This document shows positions 17,863-26,416 of a DNA stretch of 64,000 bases, piece by piece. A program made the translations under genes and the position numbers. The notes below the pieces were generated by a model. It saw only the letters and a program-made list of their open reading frames with translations. It was not told the origin of the DNA and made no database searches. The first letter of the stretch is position 1, and every line of letters starts with the position of its first letter. Source of the stretch: JAEUMG01 sp963805405 (GTDB lineage: Bacteria; Pseudomonadota; Alphaproteobacteria; Rhizobiales; Aestuariivirgaceae); assembly GCA_963805405.1 (NCBI GenBank), contig CAWDUC010000011.1, positions 124,001-188,000 on the forward strand. Reading direction: 5' to 3'.

Positions 17863-18858
17863 GCGAGTTTCTGCCTGATTGTCAGTTTCACGGTGTCGAG
17901 CAACACGGCGGCAAGCACCAATGCGCCAAGTATCATCTGCGTATAATGCACCGGCAGCGCCATGACATTCATTGCCGTCTGGATTGACGAGAGCAAGAGC
18001 ACGCCGGCATAGACGCCAGGCAATTGCCCGATGCCGCCCTTGAGGCTGACGCCGCCGATAACGACGGCCGCGAAGGCGCGGAACAACATGCCGATGCCGA
18101 GATTGGCGGTCGCGCCCGAGGTTCTGATGGCCAGCAGCCAGCCGGCCAAGCCGGCAATCGCGCCCGAGAGAATGAAGGTGATGATGATCAGGCGGTCGAC
18201 CTTGATGCCGGCGCGAAACGAGGCGATCGGGTTGCCGCCGATCATGATCACGTGGCGCCCGAACGGCGTCTTCACCATGATGAATGTGAAGATCACGAAA
18301 CAGAATATCGCCACCCAGGCCATCAACGGAATCCAGAGAAGCGTCTCGATGCCGATGATGCGCAGCGCGGGGGCCAGATCCTGCGCGGAACGGCCGCCGG
18401 AAATCGCGTCCACCATGCCGCGCACCCAGATGTAGGAGGCAAGCGTCACGATGAAGGCATTCATCTTGAGCTTGACGACCAGCCAGCCGTTGATACTTCC
18501 GATCACCGCTCCGACCATCAGCGCAATGCAGAGCGAGACCGGCAGCACAAGCCATTCAGGAGTTGAGCGTCAAGCCGATGCCAATGCCGCGCGAACAGAA
18601 CAGGATGCCGGTGATCATTGCAGTCAGGCCGGCAACGGATTCGACCGAGAGATCCATGTTGCCGGCGATGATGACGATGGCGAGACCGATCGCCATGACG
18701 CCCACGAAAGTCGATTGCTCGATAATGTTGATGTAGATGCCGGCTTGACTGAAATTCGGGATGGTCAGCGAAAAGATCGCCAAGACAAAGATGAGAATGA
18801 ACCAGACAAGATTGTCGAGCACAAACTCGATCACCGCCCTCTGTCGGGGAGATACCAT
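17859..18858 (-). CDS. Sugar ABC transporter permease (RbsC/FrcC type), one frameshift
   Basis: N-terminal part from 18858 has VWFILIFVLAIFSLTIPNF and GLAIVIIAGNMDLSVESVAG, the latter being the conserved GGxDLS-like segment of ribose-type permeases. A single shift near 18557 moves the rest into another frame, which continues with GSINGWLVVKLKMNAFIVTL, TPFGRHVIMIGGN and FRAFAAVVIGGVSLKGG. Together about 333 residues with 8-10 membrane spans, the normal size. It forms the inner-membrane channel with the ATPase at 19991-20776. Confidence 0.85.
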
Positions 18859-18923
18859 TTCATAGCCTCGGGGGATGGGGTCCCGGAGCCGGCATACGGC
18901 TCCGGGACGGGTATGAGCGGTTC

Positions 18924-19971
18924 TTATTCGACCGGCGTGACCGGATCGGACGGCGCCTTGAGATTGCCCCAGAAGCGCGGTTCGTCGATATTGTCCTTGG
19001 TGATTGCCGCACCCGGAATCTTGATGTTCGGACCCCAGGATTCAATCGTCATTGTCGAGTTCGAGTCCGAGCACCGGATACTGGCCGGGCTTGATCTCTT
19101 TCTTGTTGACGACCTTGTCGGCAAACATGGCGATCGCCGCGGCCTGAGCGTAGAGCGGCTGCTCGACTTCGACCTGCTCCCAACCCTTGCGGATCAGGTC
19201 AAGGCCGACCGGCGCGCCGTTGGACGAGACGAGGAGCACATCGCCCGGCTTCTTGCCCTTGGCTTCAAGCGAGGCGACCGCTGCCACGGCAAGGTGAGCG
19301 GCGTGGACGAAGATCAGGTCGATGTCGGGATTGGCGACGAGCTGGTCGGCGACAATCGTCCCGGCATTGGATGCTTCCCACTGCATGGCGGGGAGAGAAA
19401 TGATCTGGACGCCCGGAAACGGCTTCATCTTCTCCTCGAAGCCCTTTTGGATGTCGAGCGTATAGGGATCGGCCGGATCGCCCAGAACCTGGAGGACCTT
19501 GCCTTTCACATCGCCATTCTTCTCCTTGAGCAGGCGCTGGATTTCACCGGCCGCGACATAACCGATCTCGACCGTGCCAGCGACGGAAGTGAGGTCGGAG
19601 GGTGTCGTGGTGATCTGACGATCGAAGATCATCACCGGAATACCGGCAGCGCGCGCCTTTTCGATGGATGGAACAAGCGCGTTGAAGTCGACCGCCGCCA
19701 GGATGATGGCGCTCGGCTTGAGGTTGATCACGTCGTTCATCTGGGTCTGCTGAATGTCGGTCTTGTTGTCGGCGTTGAGGGTAACGGTCTCGTAGCCGAC
19801 ATCGCCCAAGAATTTCGTCAGCGCGCTGACGGACTCCGTCTGGAATTCGTCAAGTAGCGTTGGAACCATATAATAGATCTTGCCCTTGGACTCAGCCATG
19901 GCGGAAGATGCGGAAAATACCAGGGCCAGCATGGCCAGGGCGCCGCATAAAGCACTGAATAGGCGTTTCAT
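18924..19971 (-). CDS. Periplasmic sugar-binding protein (RbsB/FrcB type), one frameshift
   Basis: Signal peptide MKRLFSALCGALAMLALVF followed by SASSAMAES. The mature part shows the ribose-binding pattern: KIYYMVPTLLDEFQ, TVTLNADNKTDIQQTQ, PSAIILAAVDFNALVP, IPVMIFDRQI and VLQVLGDPADPYT. The frame shifts once near 19045, and the last 35 residues (SWGPNIKIPGAAITKDNI..) end at 18924. Captures the sugar for the permease downstream. About 65 bases separate it from the permease gene. Confidence 0.88.
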
Positions 19972-19990
19972 CGTGACGTCTCCTTTTCCT

Positions 19991-20776
19991 TCAGGGTGAA
20001 CGGCTGTTCAGCCGCGTTTCTTGGGCGAGGCCTTTGAGCGCCTCGCCGGTAATCATGCGCACGACTTCGTCGGGGCTTGTCGCCTCCGCTTTGACATTTC
20101 CAGCCACCACACCTTGGCGGATGACAACGATGCGGTCGGCGACCTGGAAGGCTTGCGCCATGATATGCGTGATGATGACGACGCCGATGCCCTGGTCGGC
20201 AATGCGGCGGACCGTATCGAGACCACGTCGCGTCTGCTCGACGCCAAGGGCAGCGAAGGGTTCGTCGAGCAGCACAAGCTTGCCGCCCCAATGAACGAAG
20301 CGGTTGAGTTCGATCGCCTGGCGTTGGCCGCCCGACAAATGCTCGACATTGGTCCTGAGCGAAGGGATGCGCGTGCCGGCATTGGCCAATGCCTTTTCGA
20401 CGGCGCCATACATCGCGGCCTCCTGGAGGACCGGAATGCCGAGCCATTTCTTGACGATCTCGCGGCCCATGAAAAAATTAGCGACGACGTCGACATTGGT
20501 ACACAGCGAGAGATCCTGATAGACGGTCTCGATCCCGGCTGTCTTCGCTTCGGCGGGCGAGTTAAAAATTTGCTCCGCGCCCTCGAACAGCATGCGGCCG
20601 GAACTCGGTTGCAATCCGCCGGCAATAATCTTGACGAGCGTCGATTTGCCGGCGCCATTGTCGCCGAGCAGGGCCACGACTTCGCCGCGCGCGACTTCGA
20701 GATCGACGCCGCGCAAGGCTTCGATGGCGCCGAAATTGCGCTTGATGTTCTCGAGCTTGAGCAAGGCCTCGGTCAT
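19991..20776 (-). CDS. Sugar ABC transporter ATP-binding protein (FrcA type, single NBD)
   Basis: 261 residues with one ATPase domain, unlike the double-domain RbsA proteins. Walker A is GDNGAGKST, the signature is HLSGGQRQAIEL, Walker B is LVLLDEPFAALG, and the H-loop is in VIITHIMAQ. Single-domain ATPases of this class go with FrcBCA-type transporters. Start overlaps the ROK gene stop by 4 bases. Gene order in the operon is ROK, ATPase, binding protein, permease. Confidence 0.93.
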   Translation of the reverse strand: MTEALLKLENIKRNFGAIEALRGVDLEVARGEVVALLGDNGAGKSTLVKIIAGGLQPSSGRMLFEGAEQIFNSPAEAKTAGIETVYQDLSLCTNVDVVANFFMGREIVKKWLGIPVLQEAAMYGAVEKALANAGTRIPSLRTNVEHLSGGQRQAIELNRFVHWGGKLVLLDEPFAALGVEQTRRGLDTVRRIADQGIGVVIITHIMAQAFQVADRIVVIRQGVVAGNVKAEATSPDEVVRMITGEALKGLAQETRLNSRSP

Positions 20777-21981
20777 GCGGCCGCCTCGTTCGGACGTTGC
20801 GGTGTCAACAAGGGATCATGCGCCGGCAATGCATCCTCGTCGACAAACATCGCGCCGAAACGCGGCGACAACACCCCTGATACAGCCATTGCGGCCGCGC
20901 CGCGCAGCACCGAGTCTTGGCCTTGCGACGAGAGCATCAGACGCGGTTGGCTGCGGTCGCGGCGCTCGCCCACGGAATGATGAAGCGGCTCCGCGGCGGC
21001 GATGAGCTCCCCGATGACCTTTTGCGGTGCGAGGCCGCCAAGAATGATTGTCTCCGGGTCGAACAGGTTCTCGATCGTAGCGATGGCAAGGCGAAGCAAT
21101 GGCGCGGCCTCTTGCAGCCAGGCTTCGTAACCGCCATCGGCGGAACGGCGTTCGAAGGCATCGAGCGACAGATAACGCTCCAGGCATCCGCGGTTGCCGC
21201 ATGGGCAAGGATCGCCATTCGCGACAAGCGGCAGATGGCCGATTTCGCCGGCATTGCCGAATGCGCCGCGCAAAGGCTGCCCCTCGTGGACCATGCAGCC
21301 GCCAAGGCCGACGCCGAAATAAAGATAGTAGAAATCCCGCAGCTCGCGCCCTGCCCCATAGAGCCGCTCGCCAATCGCGGCTGCCTCAAGGTCGACGCCC
21401 ACAAAGGCCGTGAGCCCTGTCGCATCGGCCAACCGCTCGGCAATCGGAATCCCGGCCCAGCCCTCCAAAGTCGTCGGCCCGACGAAGCTCATGGAGTCGA
21501 CCCCGAAAGGCCCGGGAATGGCCATTCCCACCCCCAGCATGCGGCCATTGACGCGCAATTGGCGCATCTCGCGCGTCAGTTCGGCTATGGCCGTAAAGCT
21601 TGCCTCCGGCGTTGCGGGGCGCAATTCGCGGCGTTTTTTGCCAATGACCGTCCCGGCAAGATCGATCAGCGCGGCATCGATGCTGACCGGGGTCACATGC
21701 AGACCGATGGCAAACCCACCGGCCGGATTAATGGTCAGAGCGGTTGGCGGGTAGCCACGACTTCTCGGTTGCTCCCGGGAACCAAGCACGAAGCCCTGCT
21801 GTTCAAGTTCGCGGATGATGGTCGAGACGGTCTGGACGGTCAGTCCGACGCGTTTGGCGATCTCTCCCCTCGAAATCGGCGCGTGCAGGCGAATCGTCTC
21901 CAAGACGATCCGACGATTATAGGGACGTCCGAACTCCTGGTTGGTCCCGCGCAAGCCCGCACCACGCTGTTGAGACAACAA
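20773..21981 (-). CDS. ROK-family transcriptional regulator
   Basis: 402 residues. N-terminal winged helix-turn-helix: RRIVLETIRLHAPISRGEI and GLTVQTVSTIIRELEQQG. The C-terminal ROK domain includes GVGMAIPGPFGVD, YLYFGVGLGGCMV, GNAGEIGHLPL and the zinc motif CPCGNRGCLERYL. The ATP phosphate loop of sugar kinases (DxGxT) is replaced by GLHVTPVSI, so it is a regulator rather than a kinase. First gene of the operon, so it probably autoregulates and senses the transported sugar. An operator would lie in the 133 bases before 22115. Confidence 0.92.
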   Translation of the reverse strand: MLSQQRGAGLRGTNQEFGRPYNRRIVLETIRLHAPISRGEIAKRVGLTVQTVSTIIRELEQQGFVLGSREQPRSRGYPPTALTINPAGGFAIGLHVTPVSIDAALIDLAGTVIGKKRRELRPATPEASFTAIAELTREMRQLRVNGRMLGVGMAIPGPFGVDSMSFVGPTTLEGWAGIPIAERLADATGLTAFVGVDLEAAAIGERLYGAGRELRDFYYLYFGVGLGGCMVHEGQPLRGAFGNAGEIGHLPLVANGDPCPCGNRGCLERYLSLDAFERRSADGGYEAWLQEAAPLLRLAIATIENLFDPETIILGGLAPQKVIGELIAAAEPLHHSVGERRDRSQPRLMLSSQGQDSVLRGAAAMAVSGVLSPRFGAMFVDEDALPAHDPLLTPQRPNEAAA

Positions 21982-22114
21982 GGCTAACGAGCCATAAGAT
22001 TAAGTCAAATGGATTTCAGAAAAGGCCGAATAACGCGCCTCTCGTAAGGAACTTTTGAAATGCTCGGCAATTATATTCGGTTAGCGTCGAATTAAGGCGG
22101 CAACCCTGGGTATT

Positions 22115-24118
22115 ATGGTCTCGATCTTTAAGCGTAACCGCCTTCTTCTTTTGGGCGGGATAATCCTATCTATCTTGCTGGCGATCCTGAGCGGCTATAC
22201 GGAGTTCCGGAAGGCGAACCAGCGCGGTCGTGAAGCCCTCAACCAAGAAGCCGGGCGTATCCAGGAGCGGACATCGATTATCGACGCCAATATGCATGCC
22301 GTCGCCGCGCTCATTTCCGCAGAAGACACTTTCCAGCCTAGTCAAACAGACAATTTCTTGACGGACCTTCGCAGCTCCGGGGCGCAGACACGGTGGCTGC
22401 TGGTGCAGCGCGTCGAGGCCGTGGATGTTGCCCGGTTCGAGGCAGAGCAGCGCAACCGGGGGTATGCTGACTATACGATATTCGGGCTTACCCCTGGCGG
22501 CAGCCGGATGCCGGTCGCCGGTCGGGCTGTCTACTATCCGGTTATTTATGATTTCAGAGGCGCCAACCCCGACGCCGCAACCTCGACCCTGCTCGGTTTC
22601 GACGTTTCATCCTTCGACGCGGGCGGTGCCCTGCTTGATGGCGAGGGGATGCAAGTCTCTGCGCCCCTAGCCCCTCCTCAACATGACTTGTTCGGCAGCC
22701 AGTTCCTCTTTGCCCTCGGTGTCCCTGGGAGCCCCGCCGGAGCGGACGGCGTGATGCGCGGGTTGGTCATCAGGCCGCTTTCAGTGGTTGATTTCCTTCC
22801 GGCCGGCGGCAATCAGCATGGCCAGACTATTTCCGAAATTTCCGACATTACCGGTGGCGGCGAGCCCATATCGCTATTCGCGGCAGCCTCATCGGGCCGC
22901 GCAATCGGTGCCGATGTTTCAGTGGGCAATCGCACCTGGAGACTTGCCATCACAGGCGAGCCGATGGGAGCGCTCTTACTTGTCCCCGCAACAGTCCTCA
23001 CGCTCGGCCTTTTACTGACGGCGCTGTCCCTCACTGTTTCCGAGACAACCGGCACGCGCGCCCGCACCCGCACACTCCAACTGCAAATCGACAGGCAGAT
23101 CAGCGATCTGCGCCACAGCGAGGATGTCTATCGCTCGCTGTTCGACAATGCCGGCACCGCCAATTGCGAAACCGATCCCCTCACCGGGCATATCCTGAGG
23201 GTGAATGACCGAATGTGCGAGATGTTCGGGTATTCGCGCGATGAACTCGTCAAAATGTCGCTCATCGATGTGACCCACCCGAATGATCGGCAAGCCAGCA
23301 TCGCCATGCTCGCGGCGATAGCCGCCGGTGGCCACGACACGCTAACCGTCGACAAGCGTTACCTGCGCAAGGACGGCAGCGCTTTCTGGGCGCTCAAGAC
23401 GACGCGGCTCATCCACGATGTTGCGGGCAAACCGGCCGTTTGCACCACGGTCATTCAGGATATCTCCCAGCGCAAGGCCGACGAACAGGCCAAGGCAAGA
23501 CTGCTCCGCGAGCTCGCCCATCGCGTCCGCAATACTGTTCAACTCATGGCGAGCCTTGCCGATCAGACCGCCAAGTCCGCCACCAGCGTTGAATCCTATC
23601 GCCGCAATTTTCAAAATCGCTTGCGCGCGCTCAAGGCCGCGCAGGATCTGCTGTTCGAAGCCGAATGGCGGAAAGTCGGGCTGGTGGAACTCGCGACCAG
23701 CACCCTTGCGCCATTCCAGACAGGTGGACATGCATCCTCGATCGATGTCGCGCTTCCAATGATCGACCTTCCGACGCAGCACGCCCAGACGCTGGCGATC
23801 GCATTCCATGAACTCGCAAGCAACGCCATACAGTATGGCGCCCTTTCGCGCCCCTCTGGGCGCATTTCCCTGACCGGGCTCCTCGAAAAAGGATCACCCG
23901 ATGACGCCGGAGAAGGCGTCCTGGTCATGTCGTGGAAAGAAACTGCTGGCCCCGAGGTCTCCAAGCCCCATCGTCGCGGCTTCGGGCGGGTCATGCTTGA
24001 ACGCGTGCTGGCTGCACAGTTTGGCGGTTCCACGGAAATCTCCTGGAACAGCGACGGCATAGAATTCAAGGCCCGCCTGCCTTTGACGGACCTTGATTTG
24101 AGACTTTTCGGCAGTTGA
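22115..24118 (+). CDS. Membrane-bound PAS/HWE-family sensor histidine kinase
   Basis: 667 residues. Membrane span at about residues 10-29, a periplasmic region of roughly 270 residues with CHASE-like character, a second span at about 304-326 (LLLVPATVLTLGLLLTALSL), a PAS domain at 345-455 (VYRSLFDNAGTANCETDP), then a kinase core. His469 sits in ELAHRVRNTVQLMASL. AFHELASNAIQYGALS is the N box, and WKETAGP is the WxE motif that defines HWE kinases. HWE/HisKA2 kinases are the usual PhyR kinases, and the PhyR-NepR-EcfG genes lie 2.3 kb downstream, so this is a good candidate for the stress sensor. No EcfG promoter precedes it. Confidence 0.9.
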   Translation: MVSIFKRNRLLLLGGIILSILLAILSGYTEFRKANQRGREALNQEAGRIQERTSIIDANMHAVAALISAEDTFQPSQTDNFLTDLRSSGAQTRWLLVQRVEAVDVARFEAEQRNRGYADYTIFGLTPGGSRMPVAGRAVYYPVIYDFRGANPDAATSTLLGFDVSSFDAGGALLDGEGMQVSAPLAPPQHDLFGSQFLFALGVPGSPAGADGVMRGLVIRPLSVVDFLPAGGNQHGQTISEISDITGGGEPISLFAAASSGRAIGADVSVGNRTWRLAITGEPMGALLLVPATVLTLGLLLTALSLTVSETTGTRARTRTLQLQIDRQISDLRHSEDVYRSLFDNAGTANCETDPLTGHILRVNDRMCEMFGYSRDELVKMSLIDVTHPNDRQASIAMLAAIAAGGHDTLTVDKRYLRKDGSAFWALKTTRLIHDVAGKPAVCTTVIQDISQRKADEQAKARLLRELAHRVRNTVQLMASLADQTAKSATSVESYRRNFQNRLRALKAAQDLLFEAEWRKVGLVELATSTLAPFQTGGHASSIDVALPMIDLPTQHAQTLAIAFHELASNAIQYGALSRPSGRISLTGLLEKGSPDDAGEGVLVMSWKETAGPEVSKPHRRGFGRVMLERVLAAQFGGSTEISWNSDGIEFKARLPLTDLDLRLFGS

Positions 24119-24137
24119 TCCGCTGGATGCGAGCTAG

Positions 24138-24329
24138 CTAAATTGAATAGTAAATGACCTGCTGCGTCGCTTCTTTCTTCAGCGCAAAAGGCCAGGTTCC
24201 GTCGGGAGAGGTCTTCATGACAATCGTCTCGTTGGCTGGCTTTTGATCAACAACCGGCTTGAGACCGGCAAAAACTGGACCTGCAACCATAAGCGTTGCC
24301 GACAGTGCGACAGTGGCTAAAACTCGCAT
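24138..24329 (-). CDS. Small secreted protein of the EcfG regulon
   Basis: 63 residues with a clear signal peptide (VALSATLMVAGPVFA, cleavage likely after AGPVFA), then a short mature part of about 42 residues ending in QQVIYYSI. A strong GGGGAGG site lies 6 bases before the ATG at 24329. A perfect EcfG promoter (24377-24401) lies about 50 bases upstream, which supports a real, stress-induced gene. I do not recognise the family; the product should be periplasmic. Confidence 0.7.
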   Translation of the reverse strand: MRVLATVALSATLMVAGPVFAGLKPVVDQKPANETIVMKTSPDGTWPFALKKEATQQVIYYSI

Positions 24330-24376
24330 TTCACGCCTCCCCGCAAATTGGAATTACATAAGATATTCAAGGGGAT

Positions 24377-24401
24377 AACGTTGAAGGTCCGATTTGGTTC
24401 C
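24377..24401 (-). promoter_or_regulatory. EcfG-type promoter for the 63-residue secreted protein
   Basis: On the minus strand GGAAC (24401-24397), 16 bases, then CGTT (24380-24377). This is the canonical alphaproteobacterial EcfG -35/-10 pair with canonical spacing. Confidence 0.85.
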
Positions 24402-24409
24402 GTTATTGG

Positions 24410-24676
24410 TCAGAGATCGCCTGAATTGGTTTTGGCAAGCGCATCAATGGCTTTGCGCACATCTTCAATGCGAGACGGCTCGCCGCCAGCCATGTTTTCG
24501 CCGGTCGCAGTCTGCAGGAGCCTCGCTTCCTGTTCCCAGCTTTCGAGAATGGCCCGCTTATCCGCAACCGTCAGGCCCGGGGTGCGGACCACATCCATCG
24601 GCGCGTTGAACATCTTGGTGGGGTTGGCAACGGCTTCCTTTACTCTGGCGCCGGCGCTCTCGTGCATGCTCATCAT
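24410..24676 (-). CDS. Small conserved hypothetical, EcfG regulon
   Basis: 88 residues, soluble and largely helical: DKRAILESWEQEARLLQTA is its most distinctive segment, followed by SRIEDVRKAIDALAKTN. The start is the ATG at 24676; a GTG at 24688 lies inside the GGGAGA ribosome binding site and is not used. A perfect EcfG promoter lies at 24737-24762. Short proteins with this central motif occur in many rhizobial stress regulons, as far as I recall. Function unknown. Confidence 0.7.
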   Translation of the reverse strand: MMSMHESAGARVKEAVANPTKMFNAPMDVVRTPGLTVADKRAILESWEQEARLLQTATGENMAGGEPSRIEDVRKAIDALAKTNSGDL

Positions 24677-24736
24677 GATGTCTCCCACTTAGCTGCAATT
24701 GGAATTGCAGACCCGATAGCGGCCTGTAAAATATCC

Positions 24737-24762
24737 AACGCCAGGGGACATGGCTCGGTTCC
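24737..24762 (-). promoter_or_regulatory. EcfG-type promoter for the 88-residue protein
   Basis: Minus strand: GGAAC (24762-24758), 17 bases, CGTT (24740-24737). It lies about 60 bases before the ATG at 24676 and just downstream of the crp-like gene that ends at 24780. Confidence 0.85.
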
Positions 24763-24779
24763 GGGAGCCTACGGACTCA

Positions 24780-25544
24780 TCAAATGAGCGGACGCGGCGT
24801 ATCGTCCTGCTCGTCCGTCCAATGGGCGATCTCTCGCAAGGCTTTCACATCCTGGAATTCAATGCGTCGATTCTTCCATCTGATCAGCTTTGACTGATAG
24901 AGGCGTTTCAACGTTTTGTTGGTGTGAACGACGGACATGCCCAGCGCGTCGGCAAGGTGATATTGTGTGATCGGGGGCGAAAAACCCTGGCGGTCGGCCA
25001 ATCCGACAAAGAACGCCCGGTGATGGAGATGGAGCAGGAGATAGGACATTCGCTCCAGCGCGGTGCGCCTGCCGATGCTGAGCAAATGCCGATCGAGCAT
25101 TTGCTCTTCGAGGGCAGCGAGCCAGGTAATATCGTAGGCAAGGCCAGGGTGGTTTTGATAGAGGTTCCAGAGTTCTTCCCGCTGGAAGACACAAAGCAGC
25201 ATGCTGGTCAGCGCTTCAATCGAGTGCTTCATCTCGCGCGCAACCGACGCCTGGAGACCGATCAGGTCGCCAGGCAATATGAAATTGAGGATCTGACGCC
25301 GCCCGTCCGGCAGCAGGGTATAGCGAAAGCCCCAACCCGACAAAACTGTATACAGATGCGCGCTGGAAGCCCCCTCTTGAAGGATCATCGCGCGTGGTTC
25401 GACCGACAATTCCCCTTTCTTGAACGCCGCGACGAAGACCAACTCCTCCTTGGTGAAAGGACGGAAGGCTTCGAGCCGTCTTAAGGGGCAATTTTCGCAG
25501 GGAACCTGGCGGGTTTCCGGCGATGGCAGGTGCTGGCGCGGCAT
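24780..25544 (-). CDS. Crp/Fnr-family transcriptional regulator
   Basis: 254 residues. N-terminal VPCENCPLRRLEAF has the CxxCPLR motif common in rhizobial Crp/Fnr proteins, but no FNR-type iron-sulfur cysteine set. The effector domain (about 30-145) includes EGASSAHLYTVLSG and FILPGDLIGLQA. It lacks the usual cAMP-binding Arg-Ser pair, so it probably binds another ligand or none. The C-terminal HTH is in ITQYHLADALGMSVVHTNKT. A TTGACA box lies upstream on the minus strand. No EcfG promoter is visible. Confidence 0.9.
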   Translation of the reverse strand: MPRQHLPSPETRQVPCENCPLRRLEAFRPFTKEELVFVAAFKKGELSVEPRAMILQEGASSAHLYTVLSGWGFRYTLLPDGRRQILNFILPGDLIGLQASVAREMKHSIEALTSMLLCVFQREELWNLYQNHPGLAYDITWLAALEEQMLDRHLLSIGRRTALERMSYLLLHLHHRAFFVGLADRQGFSPPITQYHLADALGMSVVHTNKTLKRLYQSKLIRWKNRRIEFQDVKALREIAHWTDEQDDTPRPLI

Positions 25545-25643
25545 AGCTGATAATCGCTCAGTCCACTGCGACTATGTCAAAGTTAAATGCATATTATCGC
25601 CAAAGTCCCCATGTCCGTTTCAACAGAAGATGGAGCCGACATT

Positions 25644-26012
25644 ATGAGCCTTTTGGGCGGCAAGCGAATCTTACTTGTAGAGCATCAACCACTCGTTGCA
25701 GCTGACATCGAGGATTGCCTTCTAGAAGCGGGCGTGGCGGAAGTCTCGGTCATCAGCAAGCCTGCACAGATTTTGGATTTGCAGGGTTTCGATGCGATGA
25801 TCATCAATGCCACCGAACATCGCGAGCTGGCTCGCGACGCCATTAAAAAAACCAGTGGAGCGGAAATTCCACTGGTCGTACTTCACGACGAGATTGTGCG
25901 GGCGCGCGAAGTATTTCCCACTGCCACCGTCGTTGAAATTCCTTTCGATGCGGAAGCGGTCCGAGCGGCCCTTGTGCAAGCATTGAAGCAGCGAGCGTCT
26001 ATCTCCGGGTGA
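25644..26012 (+). CDS. Receiver-like protein lacking the phosphorylation residues (pseudo-receiver)
   Basis: About 122 residues with receiver fold order: RILLVEHQPLVAADIEDCL, FDAMIINATEH, IPLVVLHDE and VVEIPFDAEAV. Against the PhyR receiver, the acidic pair is changed to EH, the phospho-acceptor Asp reads Asn, the conserved Thr is gone and the KPF lysine reads IPF. It therefore cannot be phosphorylated in the normal way. The start at 25644 is backed by GGAG 8 bases upstream; an earlier ATG at 25587 lacks a site. Its 3' end overlaps the convergent small membrane protein by 14 bases. It may titrate or mimic a stress response regulator. Confidence 0.75.
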   Translation: MSLLGGKRILLVEHQPLVAADIEDCLLEAGVAEVSVISKPAQILDLQGFDAMIINATEHRELARDAIKKTSGAEIPLVVLHDEIVRAREVFPTATVVEIPFDAEAVRAALVQALKQRASISG

Positions 26013-26355
26013 TCAGGCCTACTGTAAGCCCTAGCCCCATCGCAATGAGAAGCGCAGTAACAGGATTGCGAACGATCTGAGCCTCAATCCTTCCTGCTGC
26101 GGCATTTGCCGAATTGGCAGCATAGCTGCCGGCCGCATTCAATGCTTCGCCACTCGCGTGTGCGGCTTCCTGAACGATCTGTTCGCCCAAGCTCGCGGCT
26201 TCACGCGACGTCCGCTTGACGCGTTTAGTGAATTCGCCGCGCATCTCGGCTGTATCCTCAGCGAGATCGCCCAAGGTCTTTGTGAGAGCGTCGATCTGCG
26301 CCCTGATTTCCTTTACGCTTTCGCCAAGATCCTGACTGCTCGAATTCGACGCCAT
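25999..26355 (-). CDS. ElaB/YqjD/DUF883-like membrane-anchored stress protein
   Basis: 118 residues. A long charged amphipathic helical region (VKEIRAQIDALTKTLGDLAE, RVKRTSREAASLGEQI, HASGEALNAAGSYAAN) is followed by a C-terminal membrane span, VTALLIAMGLGLTVGLITRR. This is the layout of ElaB/YqjD proteins, which in enterobacteria are stationary-phase, ribosome-associated inner-membrane proteins. GGGAGAATGCG precedes the ATG at 26355. A perfect EcfG promoter lies at 26386-26410. Confidence 0.8.
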   Translation of the reverse strand: MASNSSSQDLGESVKEIRAQIDALTKTLGDLAEDTAEMRGEFTKRVKRTSREAASLGEQIVQEAAHASGEALNAAGSYAANSANAAAGRIEAQIVRNPVTALLIAMGLGLTVGLITRR

Positions 26356-26385
26356 CGCATTCTCCCAATTTAGCCGATGTTGCAA

Positions 26386-26410
26386 AACGAAACGTGACGG
26401 GAAACGTTCC
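26386..26410 (-). promoter_or_regulatory. EcfG-type promoter for the ElaB/YqjD-like gene
   Basis: Minus strand GGAAC (26410-26406), 16 bases, CGTT (26389-26386), just downstream of the ecfG stop. The start codon is 30 bases away. Confidence 0.85.
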
Positions 26411-26416
26411 GAAGAT

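Noticed and set aside
18451..19857. 468-codon frame on the plus strand
   Set aside because: Antisense to the permease and binding protein of the sugar operon.
22028..22060. GGAAC upstream of the histidine kinase, as an EcfG promoter
   Set aside because: At 16-17 bases downstream the sequence is AATT/ATTA, not CGTT, so the -10 element is missing.
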